From the NCBI GenBank assembly GCA_017618195.1, contig JAFZUW010000067.1:62001-126000 (forward strand): a stretch of DNA of 64,000 nt, read 5' to 3'. Made by a program: the position numbers and the translations under genes. The notes under the pieces are model-generated. The model was not told the origin of the DNA, made no database searches, and saw only the letters and a list, made by a program, of their open reading frames with translations. Shown one piece after another: positions 9,766 to 18,523 of the stretch (positions are counted from its first letter, which is position 1; every line of letters starts with the position of its first letter). The stretch comes from Lachnospiraceae bacterium (lineage in GTDB: Bacteria > Bacillota > Clostridia > Lachnospirales > Lachnospiraceae).

Positions 9766-9820
9766 AGAGGCTGGGTTTTCCCAAGCATTTTGATAAATAT
9801 ATTACGCATGGAGGTTACCT

Positions 9821-11302
9821 ATGTATTACATCGGTGTAGATCTGGGGACGTCGTCCGTAAAGCTTTTGATGATGGACGAAAAAGGTGAGATCAAGAATAT
9901 TGTTTCGAAGGAGTATCCGTTGTATTTTCCGAAGACCGGCTGGTCGGAGCAGAAGCCCGAGGACTGGTGGACGCAGATGAAGGCAGGCGTTAAGGAACTC
10001 GTGAAGGGCTTTGACGCAAGTCAGGTTGCCGGCATCAGCTTCGGCGGACAGATGCACGGACTTGTTATTCTGGATGATAAGGACAACGTACTTCGTCCCG
10101 CAATTCTGTGGAATGACGGACGTACGCAGGAAGAGTGCGATTACCTCAACAACGTGATCGGACGCGAGAAAGTATCTTCCTATACGGCCAATATGGCACT
10201 GACCGGATTTACCGCTCCGAAGCTTCTGTGGGTGAAGAAGCACGAGCCCGAGATCTTCGCAAAGATCTGCAAGATCATGCTTCCGAAAGACTATATCGCA
10301 TACCTGCTTTCGGGCGTACACTGCACCGACGTATCGGATGCATCCGGAATGCTTCTTTTCGACGTTAAGAATAAATGCTGGTCAAAGGAGATGTGCGAGA
10401 TCGTCGGCGTAAAGGAAAGCCAGCTCGCAAAAATCTTCGAGAGCTACGAAGTTGTCGGAACGATCCTTCCCGAAGTTGCCGATGAACTCGGACTTCCGAA
10501 GACCGTTAAGATCATCGCAGGCGCAGGCGACAACGCTGCGGGCGCTGTAGGAACCGGAACGCTTGAGCACGGAATGTGCAGCGTGTCCCTCGGAACGAGC
10601 GGTACCGTATTCATCTCGACCGACGAGTTCGCGGTTGACGATGCCAACGCAATGCATTCCTTCGCACATGCGAACGGACGTTATCATTTCCTCGGATGCA
10701 TGCTTTCCGCCGCATCCTCCAATAAGTGGTGGATGGATGACATCATCGGCACGAAGGATTACGCGGCAGAGCAGAAGAACATCAAGGAGATCGGCAAGAA
10801 CAACGTTTACTATCTGCCGTACCTGATGGGCGAGCGTACCCCTCATAACAACCCCGACGCAAGAGGCTGCTTCATCGGTCTTTCGATGGATACGAAGCGT
10901 GAGGATATGACCCTTGCGGTTATGGAAGGCGTTACCTACGCACTCCGCGACGCACTTGAGATCGCACGTTCCTTCGGCGTTAAGATCGAGCGCATCCGTG
11001 CAATCGGCGGCGGCGCTAAGAGCCCGCTCTGGTGCAAGGTGCTTGCCAACATCATGAACGTGAAGGTTGACAAGATCAACTGCGAAGAAGGCCCCGGCTA
11101 CGGCGCTGCGATCCTTGCGGCTGTCGGCTGCGGCGAGTATGCTTCCGTTGAGGAAGCTGCAGGCAAACTGATCCGCGTCGTTGACACGATTGAGCAGGAT
11201 CCTGCGATTGTTGCGGAGTACGAGAAGCGGTATCAGATTTTCCGCGGCTTGTATCCCGCATTGGTGCCTTCCTTTAAGGCAATGGCTGATTTGAACCGAT
11301 AA
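9821..11302 (+). CDS. xylB: xylulokinase (FGGY carbohydrate kinase)
   Basis: Phosphorylates D-xylulose to xylulose 5-phosphate, feeding the pentose phosphate pathway. 493 residues, family length. N-terminal actin-like phosphate-1 motif GVDLGTSSVKLLMMD; substrate site GGQMHGLVILDDKDNVLRP (split around residue 70) with the MHG and RPAILWNDGRT stretches typical of xylulokinase rather than glycerol kinase; phosphate-2 and adenosine motifs GTSGTVF and IRAIGGGAKSPLW. SD AGGAGGTT-like GGAGGT precedes the ATG. No xylose isomerase, regulator or transporter is nearby, so it is an orphan copy in this window. Confidence 0.92.
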   Translation: MYYIGVDLGTSSVKLLMMDEKGEIKNIVSKEYPLYFPKTGWSEQKPEDWWTQMKAGVKELVKGFDASQVAGISFGGQMHGLVILDDKDNVLRPAILWNDGRTQEECDYLNNVIGREKVSSYTANMALTGFTAPKLLWVKKHEPEIFAKICKIMLPKDYIAYLLSGVHCTDVSDASGMLLFDVKNKCWSKEMCEIVGVKESQLAKIFESYEVVGTILPEVADELGLPKTVKIIAGAGDNAAGAVGTGTLEHGMCSVSLGTSGTVFISTDEFAVDDANAMHSFAHANGRYHFLGCMLSAASSNKWWMDDIIGTKDYAAEQKNIKEIGKNNVYYLPYLMGERTPHNNPDARGCFIGLSMDTKREDMTLAVMEGVTYALRDALEIARSFGVKIERIRAIGGGAKSPLWCKVLANIMNVKVDKINCEEGPGYGAAILAAVGCGEYASVEEAAGKLIRVVDTIEQDPAIVAEYEKRYQIFRGLYPALVPSFKAMADLNR

Positions 11303-11314
11303 TTATGAATTTGT

Positions 11315-11398
11315 GCGGACCCCGTAAGGAGTACGGTGCATATGCATCGTGCCTCGCCGGATGCCTGAATCACCGGGCATCCGGATCAAGGGGTTCGC
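11315..11398 (+). other. candidate structured RNA with a three-way junction
   Basis: Between xylB and the methyltransferase gene. Closing stem GCGGACCCC (11315-11323) / GGGGTTCGC (11390-11398), nine pairs with one GU. Inside are two hairpins: ACGGTGC (11333-11339) / GCATCGT (11344-11350), and CCGGATGCC (11357-11365) / GGCATCCGG (11376-11384), the last perfect. No T tract follows, so it is not a simple terminator. It lies about 35 bases before the next start codon, where a cis-regulatory leader would be. It matches no riboswitch class I can name. Confidence 0.4.
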
Positions 11399-11434
11399 TT
11401 TCTGGCGTTTATTGAGCGATAGAAAGGACACGTT

Positions 11435-12217
11435 TTGGAAGCCTATACCGGATTCGCGGAAATCTACGACCGCTGTATGGATAACATTCCGTACGATGAT
11501 TGGGCGGCAAATATCAGGCGCATTTTAGAGAGTCACGGAATCCGTGACGGAATCGTATGCGAACTCGGCTGCGGCACCGGAGAGATGACCGGACGCTTAA
11601 GCGATATGGGCTACGATATGATCGGCATCGACATGTCCGAAGACATGCTCATGGAAGCGCGTGAGAAGCAGTACGAGCGCATGGAAGAAGGCGGCGCGGA
11701 CATTCTTTACCTGCAGCAGGATATGCGTGAGATAGAGCTCTACGGGACCGTCAGGGCATTTGTCAGCGTATGCGACAGCATGAACTACCTGCTCGGCGAA
11801 GATGACCTGCTGAAAGTATTCCGGCTCGTAAACAATTATCTCGATAAGGACGGGCTGTTCCTGTTCGACATGAAGACCGAGGCCTGTTTCAAGGCGCTCG
11901 GCGACGAGACAAGAGTGGAGCAGTTCCGTGATGCGACCGTAATCTGGGAGAATGCTTACCGCAGGCGTAAGAAGCAGAACTGCTACCGGCTTACGATGTT
12001 TTTAAAAGAGCGGGGAAACAGCTACGAAAAGATTCAGGAAGTGCACGTGCAGCAGGCGTATTCCGTTAAAACCGTAAAGCGGCTCCTCACGGAAGCCGGA
12101 ATGGAGTTCGTCGACGCGGTTGACGCCGATACCGGACTTCCCGCAGCGGACGAGTCCGAGCGCATCTTATATATCGCCAAAGAAGGCTTTCAGCCCGGCA
12201 AATGCTATACCGAATAA
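11435..12217 (+). CDS. class I SAM-dependent methyltransferase
   Basis: 260 residues beginning at a TTG behind AGAAAGGA; no ATG fits upstream. Motif I for S-adenosylmethionine is CELGCGTGEMTG (about residues 37-48), followed by GYDMIGIDMSEDML (motif II) and LQQDMRE (motif III). The fold is the Rossmann-like methyltransferase domain of the Methyltransf_25/11 type, with a C-terminal beta part that caps the site. The substrate is unknown. Similar proteins often sit before hslO in Clostridia, as here, where the gap to hslO is 57 bases. The structured leader just upstream could control it. Confidence 0.85.
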   Translation: MEAYTGFAEIYDRCMDNIPYDDWAANIRRILESHGIRDGIVCELGCGTGEMTGRLSDMGYDMIGIDMSEDMLMEAREKQYERMEEGGADILYLQQDMREIELYGTVRAFVSVCDSMNYLLGEDDLLKVFRLVNNYLDKDGLFLFDMKTEACFKALGDETRVEQFRDATVIWENAYRRRKKQNCYRLTMFLKERGNSYEKIQEVHVQQAYSVKTVKRLLTEAGMEFVDAVDADTGLPAADESERILYIAKEGFQPGKCYTE

Positions 12218-12274
12218 TCTACGCGGTTACCTCTCACGGCGGAACCGTTATTGCGTAAGAGAAGAGAGTGAACA

Positions 12275-13153
12275 ATGAGTGATACGATCGTCAGGGCATA
12301 TGCAGCGGACGGATTTGTCCGGGCATTTGCCGCATCCGTAAAAGATATCGTTTCCTTTGCGAAGGAAGCACACGGGACGAGCCCGGTATGTACGGCAGCG
12401 CTCGGCAGACTGCTGGCCGCCGGATCCATGATGGGCTCGATGATGAAGGGACATGCCGACGTCTTAACGCTTCTTGTCAGATGTGACGGACCGATCGGCG
12501 GACTTTGCGTGACTGCCGATGCGCAGGGCAATGTAAAAGGCTACGTCAACGAACCGCTTGTGATGCTTCCCGCCAAGCCCAACCATCATTTTGACGTGGG
12601 CGGCGCGCTCGGGAACGGTATTCTTTCCGTTATACGGGATCTCGGACTGAAGGAGCCGTATGTCGGCGAGGTCGAACTTCAGACCGGCGAGATCGCGGAG
12701 GACCTGACGTATTATTTCGCTTCCTCCGAGCAGACGCCTTCGGTTGTCGGTCTCGGGGTTTTGATGAATAAGGACAATACCGTGGCGCAGGCGGGCGGAT
12801 TCATTATCCAGCTCATGCCGGACTGCCCGGATGAAATAATAACATCGCTCGAGCAGAACATTAAGGGCATTCCGAGCGTGACCGAGATGCTTGCGGACGG
12901 CATGACGCCGCAGGACATTCTGAACCGGACGCTTGAAGGACTCAATCCGGAAGTGACCGATACGTTAAGCCCGAAATACGTATGCAACTGCTCGAAAGAG
13001 CGTTATGAGAAGGGGCTGATGAGCCTCGGCAAGAAGGATCTGGATTCGTTGATCCAAGGTGAAGAAGATATTGAAGTCGTATGCCGTTTCTGCGGGAAGA
13101 AATACACATTTTCCGCGGATGATCTGAGACAGATGCGGGATGCGGATGCATAA
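12275..13153 (+). CDS. hslO: Hsp33 redox-regulated chaperonin
   Basis: Hsp33 is a cytoplasmic holdase switched on when oxidants release zinc from four cysteines. All four are present near the C-terminus: CNC (about residues 237-239) and CRFC (about 270-273), the C-x-C plus C-x2-C pattern. The N-terminal domain shows the family sequence GRLLAAGSMMG and the conserved GxV/IxGYV block (KGYVNEP). 292 residues is standard. It is followed after 12 bases by the aminopeptidase gene, so these are likely co-transcribed. Confidence 0.96.
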   Translation: MSDTIVRAYAADGFVRAFAASVKDIVSFAKEAHGTSPVCTAALGRLLAAGSMMGSMMKGHADVLTLLVRCDGPIGGLCVTADAQGNVKGYVNEPLVMLPAKPNHHFDVGGALGNGILSVIRDLGLKEPYVGEVELQTGEIAEDLTYYFASSEQTPSVVGLGVLMNKDNTVAQAGGFIIQLMPDCPDEIITSLEQNIKGIPSVTEMLADGMTPQDILNRTLEGLNPEVTDTLSPKYVCNCSKERYEKGLMSLGKKDLDSLIQGEEDIEVVCRFCGKKYTFSADDLRQMRDADA

Positions 13154-13165
13154 GGAGGATAACAT

Positions 13166-14572
13166 ATGGCAGTAGAAGTCAACAAAGGAACCAATGCCTG
13201 GCTCAAATACGACAGCCGGGAATTGAAGGAAGTGATGGCATTTGCCGAGGAATACCGGAAGTTCCTGTCCGCTAACAAGACGGAACGTTCCTGCGCGGAG
13301 ACCGTCATCAAAAAGGCGGAGAAGCTCGGTTTTAAGGATATCGCAAAAGTAAAGAAGGTGAAGGCGGGCGACAAATTGTACGCTTCCCTGATGGGCAAGA
13401 CCGTTGCGCTTTTCTATATCGGCACCGATCCGCTCGAGAACGGCATGAAAATTCTCGGAGCGCACATCGATTCGCCGAGACTTGATCTGAAGCAGGTTCC
13501 GCTCTATGAGGATCTATATTCCGATACCGCGCTTCTTGATACGCACTATTACGGCGGCATCAAGAAATACCAATGGGTAACGATCCCGATGGCGATGCAC
13601 GGCGTGATCTGCAAGAAGGACGGCACCGTTGTGAAGGTGAACATCGGTGACGAGCCCGGAGATCCGGTATTCGGTATCAGCGACCTGCTGCCGCATCTCG
13701 GCGCCGCGCAGATGCAGAAGAAGGGCACCGACATCGTGGAAGGCGAGAACCTCGACGTGACATTTGCCACGATCCCGTTAAAGGGCGCGAAGAAGGAAGC
13801 CGTCCGGGCGAACGCACTGAAGATCCTTGAAAAGAAATACGGCGTTGAGGAGGCCGACCTCCTTTCTGCCGAGATTGAGATCGTACCGGCCGGCGAGGCA
13901 AGGGACATGGGCATCGATTCTTCGATGATCATGGGTTACGGACATGACGACAGAGTTTGCGCTTATCCGTCCGCAGAAGCGCTTTTTGATTACGCAAAGG
14001 GCGAGACGAACAATTTTCCGAAGCGCACCGCGGTATGCCTGCTTGTCGACAAGGAAGAGATCGGAAGCGTCGGCGCGACCGGCATGCATTCCCGTTTCTT
14101 CGAGAATACGATCGCGGAAATTCTCGACCGCATGGGCGATTACAGCGAGCTGAAGGTCCGCAGGGCGCTGCAGAATTCCGTAATGCTTTCGTCCGATGTG
14201 AGCGCCGCTTACGATCCGATTTATTATTCGGTCAGCGAGCGCAAGAACAGCGCGTACTTCGGCTACGGTGTCGTATTTAACAAATATACCGGTTCGAGAG
14301 GCAAATACGACTCGAACGATTCCGCTCCCGAGTACTTCGCGAAGATTCGCAAGGTGCTTGATGACGCGGGCGTTTCGTACCAGACCGCGGAGCTCGGCAA
14401 GGTTGACGCGGGCGGCGGCGGAACGATTGCGTACATCATGGGTAACTACGGCATGAACGTTATCGACAGCGGCGTTGCGGTTATGAACATGCACGCGCCG
14501 TGGGAAGTGATCAGCAAAGCAGACCTCTTTGAGGCGCTGAAGTGCTACAAGGCATTCTACCGGGAAATGTAA
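13166..14572 (+). CDS. M18 family aminopeptidase
   Basis: Zinc aminopeptidase of family M18 (aspartyl aminopeptidase/aminopeptidase I), a dodecameric tetrahedral enzyme that removes N-terminal residues from peptides in the cytoplasm. 468 residues. Metal-site motifs: GAHIDSPRLDLK (His-x-Asp, about 96-107), DKEEIGSVGATG (the Glu-Glu pair with GSxGxxG, about 294-305) and the C-terminal MHAPWEV with the last ligand His. SD AAGGAGG precedes the ATG. It corresponds to the clostridial apeA-type branch (N-terminal NAWLKY). Housekeeping neighbour of hslO and the dUTPase gene. Confidence 0.93.
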   Translation: MAVEVNKGTNAWLKYDSRELKEVMAFAEEYRKFLSANKTERSCAETVIKKAEKLGFKDIAKVKKVKAGDKLYASLMGKTVALFYIGTDPLENGMKILGAHIDSPRLDLKQVPLYEDLYSDTALLDTHYYGGIKKYQWVTIPMAMHGVICKKDGTVVKVNIGDEPGDPVFGISDLLPHLGAAQMQKKGTDIVEGENLDVTFATIPLKGAKKEAVRANALKILEKKYGVEEADLLSAEIEIVPAGEARDMGIDSSMIMGYGHDDRVCAYPSAEALFDYAKGETNNFPKRTAVCLLVDKEEIGSVGATGMHSRFFENTIAEILDRMGDYSELKVRRALQNSVMLSSDVSAAYDPIYYSVSERKNSAYFGYGVVFNKYTGSRGKYDSNDSAPEYFAKIRKVLDDAGVSYQTAELGKVDAGGGGTIAYIMGNYGMNVIDSGVAVMNMHAPWEVISKADLFEALKCYKAFYREM

Positions 14573-14581
14573 GGAGCCGTT

Positions 14582-15016
14582 ATGGTAACGCTTAAAATCC
14601 GCTATATCAGCGATAAAATCGAAAAACTCCGCTATATCGACGGCAAATCGGACTGGGTTGATTTAAGAAGCGCCGAAGACGTCGATCTGAAAGCCGGAGA
14701 GAGCCGGCTGATCCGCCTCGGAATCGCGGTGGAACTGCCGGAAGGCTATGAGGCGCATATCGTGCCGAGATCGAGCACGTTCCGCAACTTCGGAATCATC
14801 CAGACCAACCATATGGGAGTTGTCGATCACAGCTACTGCGGCGACTCGGATGAGTGGATGTATCCGGTTCTTGCGATGAGAGATACGCACATTTCGGTCA
14901 ACGACCGGATCTGCCAGTTCCGCATTATGGAGAATCAGCCCGTTCTTTGTTTTGAAGAAGTCGAGCATCTTACCGGTAAGGAACGCGGCGGTTTCGGATC
15001 GACCGGAATTCACTAG
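14582..15016 (+). CDS. dut: dUTP diphosphatase
   Basis: Hydrolyses dUTP to dUMP and pyrophosphate, keeping uracil out of DNA and supplying thymidylate synthesis. A 144-residue trimeric beta-barrel dUTPase with motif 1 (WVDLRSAEDV), motif 2 (PRSSTFRNFGI), motif 3 (GVVDHSYCGD, with the catalytic Asp and the base-binding Tyr), motif 4 (NDRICQFRI) and motif 5 (RGGFGSTG, the C-terminal lid). Motif 3 normally ends Y-R/K-G; here the residue is Cys. AAGGAG lies just before the ATG, 9 bases after the aminopeptidase stop. Confidence 0.93.
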   Translation: MVTLKIRYISDKIEKLRYIDGKSDWVDLRSAEDVDLKAGESRLIRLGIAVELPEGYEAHIVPRSSTFRNFGIIQTNHMGVVDHSYCGDSDEWMYPVLAMRDTHISVNDRICQFRIMENQPVLCFEEVEHLTGKERGGFGSTGIH

Positions 15017-15023
15017 TATATCA

Positions 15024-15096
15024 GGTTACGGCCCGACAGGTTCGGGCTGACCGGTGTCCGGGCAGGCACGGCACCGGAAATCACCGCCTGCATAAA
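15024..15096 (+). other. GC-rich hairpin leader before COG0523 gene
   Basis: The 89 bases between dut and the next gene hold a hairpin GCCCGA (15031-15036) / TCGGGC (15042-15047), and overlapping pairing options CCGGTG (15051-15056) / CACCGG (15073-15078) or GCAGGC / GCCTGC further on. No T tract. It could be a leader that switches between folds or only a weak terminator; I cannot assign a class. Confidence 0.3.
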
Positions 15097-15105
15097 GGAT
15101 AAGTT

Positions 15106-16332
15106 ATGATTAAGATTGATATTTTCTCCGGCTTTTTGGGAGCCGGAAAGACCACACTCATTAAAAAACTTCTTGCCGACGGTTATAAGGGTGAGAAGGT
15201 AGTTCTGATCGAGAACGAATTCGGCGAGATCGGTATCGACGGCGGTTTTTTAAAGGAAGCAGGCATTGAGATTACCGAGATGAACTCCGGCTGTATCTGC
15301 TGTTCGCTCGTCGGCGACTTCGGCGAAGCGCTTGTCAAGGTAAAGGAGCAGTTCCATCCGGACCGCATCATCATCGAGCCCTCCGGTGTCGGCAAGCTTT
15401 CCGATGTTGAGAAGGCGGTTCTCGACATTAACGATCCGGACTTCGTTGTGACCGGCCTGATCACGGTAGTGGATGCCGGCAAATGCCGGATTTACATGAA
15501 GAACTTCGGCGAGTTCTTCAATAACCAGGTGGAATATGCGCATACGATCCTTCTGAGCCGTTCCCAGAACGTAAGCGAGGAGAAACTGCAGGCATGCGTT
15601 GCGATGCTACGCGAGAAGAACGCCGACGCGGTTATTGTTACGACTCCCTGGGATCAGCTGACCGGAGCACAGATTCTTGAAGCGATGGCAACCAAGAAGG
15701 ACCTTGCGAAGGAACTGCTTGAGGAAGAGGAAATCTGCCCCTGCTGCGGCCATCATCATGAGGAAGGCGAAGAGTGCGATCACGAGCATCATCACCACCA
15801 TCATCACGATGACGATGACGACGATGACCACGAGTGCTGCCACCATCATCACGACGATGACGATGATGACCATGAGTGCCGCCATCACCATGATGACGAT
15901 GATGACGAGCACAAGCATCACCACCATCATCATGACGATGATGACGATGATGATGAGCATGAACACCATCATCACCATCACGAGGACGGCGAGGAGTGCC
16001 ACTGCCATGACCACCACCATGATCATGACGGTCATCATCACCACCATCACCATGCTGACGAAGTATTCACGAGCTGGGGCCGTGAGACTCCTAAGAAGTT
16101 CGAGCGTGACGTGCTTGAGGATATTCTTGAGAAACTTGCCGATTCCGAGGATTACGGAATTATCCTCCGTGCAAAGGGAATCGTACCGGGTACGGACGGC
16201 AAATGGTATCATTTCGACCTGACTCCCGGCGAATATGAGATCCGCGAAGGCGCGTCGGACATCACCGGACGTCTGTGCGTGATCGGCAGCAAATTAAAAG
16301 AGGACGATATCGCGAAACTGTTTGAGGTATGA
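15106..16332 (+). CDS. COG0523 (CobW/ZNG1-like) GTPase with very long His/Asp metal-binding stretch
   Basis: COG0523 G3E GTPases are metallochaperones or metallocentre assembly factors for Zn, Co or Ni. The 408-residue protein has the G1 loop GFLGAGKTT (9-17), the diagnostic CICC metal motif (63-66), Walker B-type IIEPSGVGK and the C-terminal CobW_C domain. Between the domains, at about residues 209-318, lies an extraordinary run of His blocks alternating with Asp blocks plus scattered Cys (nucleotides about 15736-16058). Such proteins often have a His-rich loop, but about 110 residues is far longer than usual and suggests metal storage or buffering. The second COG0523 gene starts 2 bases downstream. 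SD AAAGGA precedes the ATG. Confidence 0.92.
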   Translation: MIKIDIFSGFLGAGKTTLIKKLLADGYKGEKVVLIENEFGEIGIDGGFLKEAGIEITEMNSGCICCSLVGDFGEALVKVKEQFHPDRIIIEPSGVGKLSDVEKAVLDINDPDFVVTGLITVVDAGKCRIYMKNFGEFFNNQVEYAHTILLSRSQNVSEEKLQACVAMLREKNADAVIVTTPWDQLTGAQILEAMATKKDLAKELLEEEEICPCCGHHHEEGEECDHEHHHHHHHDDDDDDDHECCHHHHDDDDDDHECRHHHDDDDDEHKHHHHHHDDDDDDDEHEHHHHHHEDGEECHCHDHHHDHDGHHHHHHHADEVFTSWGRETPKKFERDVLEDILEKLADSEDYGIILRAKGIVPGTDGKWYHFDLTPGEYEIREGASDITGRLCVIGSKLKEDDIAKLFEV

Positions 16333-16333
16333 T

Positions 16334-17284
16334 ATGGAAAAGCCGGTATTTATCGTAAACGGGTTTTTGGACAGCGGTAAAACGACGTTCATCAAGGAAA
16401 CGCTTTCCGACCCGCAGTTTCTTTCGGGCGGCAGATTGCTGATCATCCAGTGCGAGGAAGGAGAGGAGGAACTCGATGAGGTTGCTCTTTCCCAAAAAGG
16501 CGTATCGGTCATCACCGTTGAAGAACAGTCCCAGCTGACGGGAGAGTTCTTAAACGGACTTGAGATCTATTACAATCCGCACATGATCCTGATCGAGATG
16601 AACGGAATGTGGAACATGGATGAGATGATGGAACTCGACTATCCCGAATCGTGGGTTCCTTCCCAGATTATTTCGATGATCGACGGAACGACGGTCGAAT
16701 CATATCTGACTAACATGAAGAAGATGATCTTAGACCTTGTAAGATATTCCGATTTGATCATTGTAAACCGCTGTGATGACAATACAAACCGGACGCTGAT
16801 CCGAAGAAGCATAAAGCCCGTAAACCGTAAGGCACAGATCATATACGACCGTGCGGACGGCAAAGAATCCGATCCCGACGAGATTGAGGTTCCGTATGAC
16901 CTGAATTCGGATTATCTGGAGATTACCGATGACGACTACGGCATCTGGTACATGGACTGCATGGACCGTCCGAAGGAATACCGCGGTAAGACCGTGCATT
17001 TCCTCGGGATGCTTTATTTCTCGCCGAAATTCCCGAAAGGGTACTGCGTACCCGGACGTATGGCAATGACGTGCTGTGCGGCCGATATCGCATTTATCGG
17101 CATGCTTTGCAAGGTGCCCGCAGTGGTTGACGCGTCGCTTCTTAAGAGCCGCGCATGGGTTTGGGTTACCGCGGAGATCAGGATCGAGTACCAGAAGGAA
17201 TATCAGGGAATGGGACCGGTTCTTTACGCGACTAAGTTTGAAAAGGCCGAAGAACCCGAAGAGAAGACCGTTTATTTCACGTAA
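16334..17284 (+). CDS. second COG0523-like GTP-binding protein
   Basis: 316 residues; the ATG at 16334 follows GAGG at the end of the previous gene, one base after its stop. The P-loop is VNGFLDSGKTTF (about 8-19), clearly of the CobW/YjiA class, and the GTP-base region has VNRCDDN. The Cys-x-Cys-Cys motif of the neighbour is missing; the matching position has an acidic cluster (CEEGEEELDE), so metal binding, if any, differs. The C-terminal part holds a Cys pair (MTCCAADIAFIG). The tight pairing with the CICC-type GTPase suggests the two act together in metal delivery. Its partner target is unknown. Confidence 0.85.
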   Translation: MEKPVFIVNGFLDSGKTTFIKETLSDPQFLSGGRLLIIQCEEGEEELDEVALSQKGVSVITVEEQSQLTGEFLNGLEIYYNPHMILIEMNGMWNMDEMMELDYPESWVPSQIISMIDGTTVESYLTNMKKMILDLVRYSDLIIVNRCDDNTNRTLIRRSIKPVNRKAQIIYDRADGKESDPDEIEVPYDLNSDYLEITDDDYGIWYMDCMDRPKEYRGKTVHFLGMLYFSPKFPKGYCVPGRMAMTCCAADIAFIGMLCKVPAVVDASLLKSRAWVWVTAEIRIEYQKEYQGMGPVLYATKFEKAEEPEEKTVYFT

Positions 17285-17359
17285 CCGTAAACGAAGAGCC
17301 GTTTCCGAAGGCGTTTTTGCGTAATACGGCGGTTTTTGTAAACGTATAAAGGGGAACCG

Positions 17360-18463
17360 ATGAAAAGTATTAAAAACGCGGCCATGCCGCTTGTCAAAGT
17401 ACTCGGACGGACTTCGAAAGAAGCTCCGTACGCGCTTTTTTGGACCGGAAGCCGTTATGAAATGGATGTTAAGGCAGCCAATCTGAGCGTAGTCATCAAA
17501 GCATCCTATGCATTTCACGAGCAGTGGATCGTTGTTTTGTGCGACGGCGCTCCGATGATCCGCATGCCGCTTAATAACGGGGACAATGTGATTCCGATCT
17601 TACGGAACCGAAACCCCGAGACGCTGCATCATATCCGGATCGTAAAAGATACTCCGGTGATGCCCGGAGACGGCGAGCCGTATATCGAGCTGACCGACAT
17701 TTTATCGGACGGAATGCTTCTTCCCGTGAAAGAGCGGAGTAAGAAAGTGGTATTTGTCGGCGATTCGATCACAAGCGGCGAGGGAGGCTCCGGCGCGCAG
17801 GGAGAAGCGGACTGGGTTCCCGCCGTGTTCTCGGCAGTGGACAATTACGCGTATATGACCGCCGACATGCTGGACGCCGACTATCAGGCGATAAGCCAGA
17901 GCGGTTGGGGCGTTGTATGCGGCTATGATAACGACGTGCGTCACAACATGCCGAAGGCATGGCATAAGGTTTGCGCGCTTGCTTACGGAGACGGTCCGGT
18001 AAGACCGGTAAGAGGAGCGGAGGAGGAATATGATTTCCGCCTTTTTGAGCCGGAAGCCGTTGTCATCAATCTTGCGACCAATGACGGAAACGGAGTCGGC
18101 ATGCCGCCGTTCACCGATCCGGAAACGGGTGTCGCATTTGCCATGACAAAGGATGAGGACGGACAGCTGTCTAAGGAAAGCACCGCGGTTTTTGCGGAAA
18201 AGGCGGTAGCGTTTCTTTCGGATATCCGCTGTACGTATCCGAAAGCGAAGATTATATGGTGCTACGGGATGCTCGGCTATTACATGAAGCCTGCGATCCT
18301 GACCGCGTTAAGGCTTTATGCGGACTGTACCGGTGACGAGATGCCGACGTACGTGGACCTTCCCGAGGCAACGGGCGAAACGCTCGGCTCGAGATGGCAT
18401 CCCGGTAAGCTCTGCCATAAAAGGGCCGCCGAGGTACTTGCCGGAGTTCTTAAAAAGCTCTGA
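17360..18463 (+). CDS. SGNH/GDSL hydrolase, carbohydrate esterase family 2-like
   Basis: 367 residues without a signal peptide, so cytoplasmic as read. An N-terminal beta-rich domain (about 1-115) precedes an SGNH domain with block I VFVGDSITSGEGG (Ser nucleophile, about residue 137), block III NLATNDGNG and block V RWHPG with the catalytic His (about 351). A beta-sandwich followed by SGNH is the layout of CE2 deacetylases, which remove acetyl groups from xylan and other glycans. The substrate is inferred from the family only. AAAGGGG precedes the ATG. The following genes encode exported or membrane proteins and may be unrelated. Confidence 0.82.
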   Translation: MKSIKNAAMPLVKVLGRTSKEAPYALFWTGSRYEMDVKAANLSVVIKASYAFHEQWIVVLCDGAPMIRMPLNNGDNVIPILRNRNPETLHHIRIVKDTPVMPGDGEPYIELTDILSDGMLLPVKERSKKVVFVGDSITSGEGGSGAQGEADWVPAVFSAVDNYAYMTADMLDADYQAISQSGWGVVCGYDNDVRHNMPKAWHKVCALAYGDGPVRPVRGAEEEYDFRLFEPEAVVINLATNDGNGVGMPPFTDPETGVAFAMTKDEDGQLSKESTAVFAEKAVAFLSDIRCTYPKAKIIWCYGMLGYYMKPAILTALRLYADCTGDEMPTYVDLPEATGETLGSRWHPGKLCHKRAAEVLAGVLKKL

Positions 18464-18523
18464 AAAAAGACGATGACACGCTCAGCGTGCATTGATAAAA
18501 AAGTGGGGAGAAAAGGAGTGAAC

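Noticed and set aside
15024..15096. NiCo riboswitch before the COG0523 gene
   Set aside because: Several CAGG-like pieces caught my eye, but the conserved order and four-stem layout do not match; left as an unassigned hairpin leader.
15736..16058. Possible CRISPR or tandem-repeat array
   Set aside because: The repeats are 3-base codon repeats in frame with a GTPase; no spacers.
15607..16222. Frames of poly-Thr/Ile/Met or poly-Val/Met in and opposite the His/Asp repeat
   Set aside because: Products of the CAT/GAT repeat read in wrong frames; no starts or motifs.
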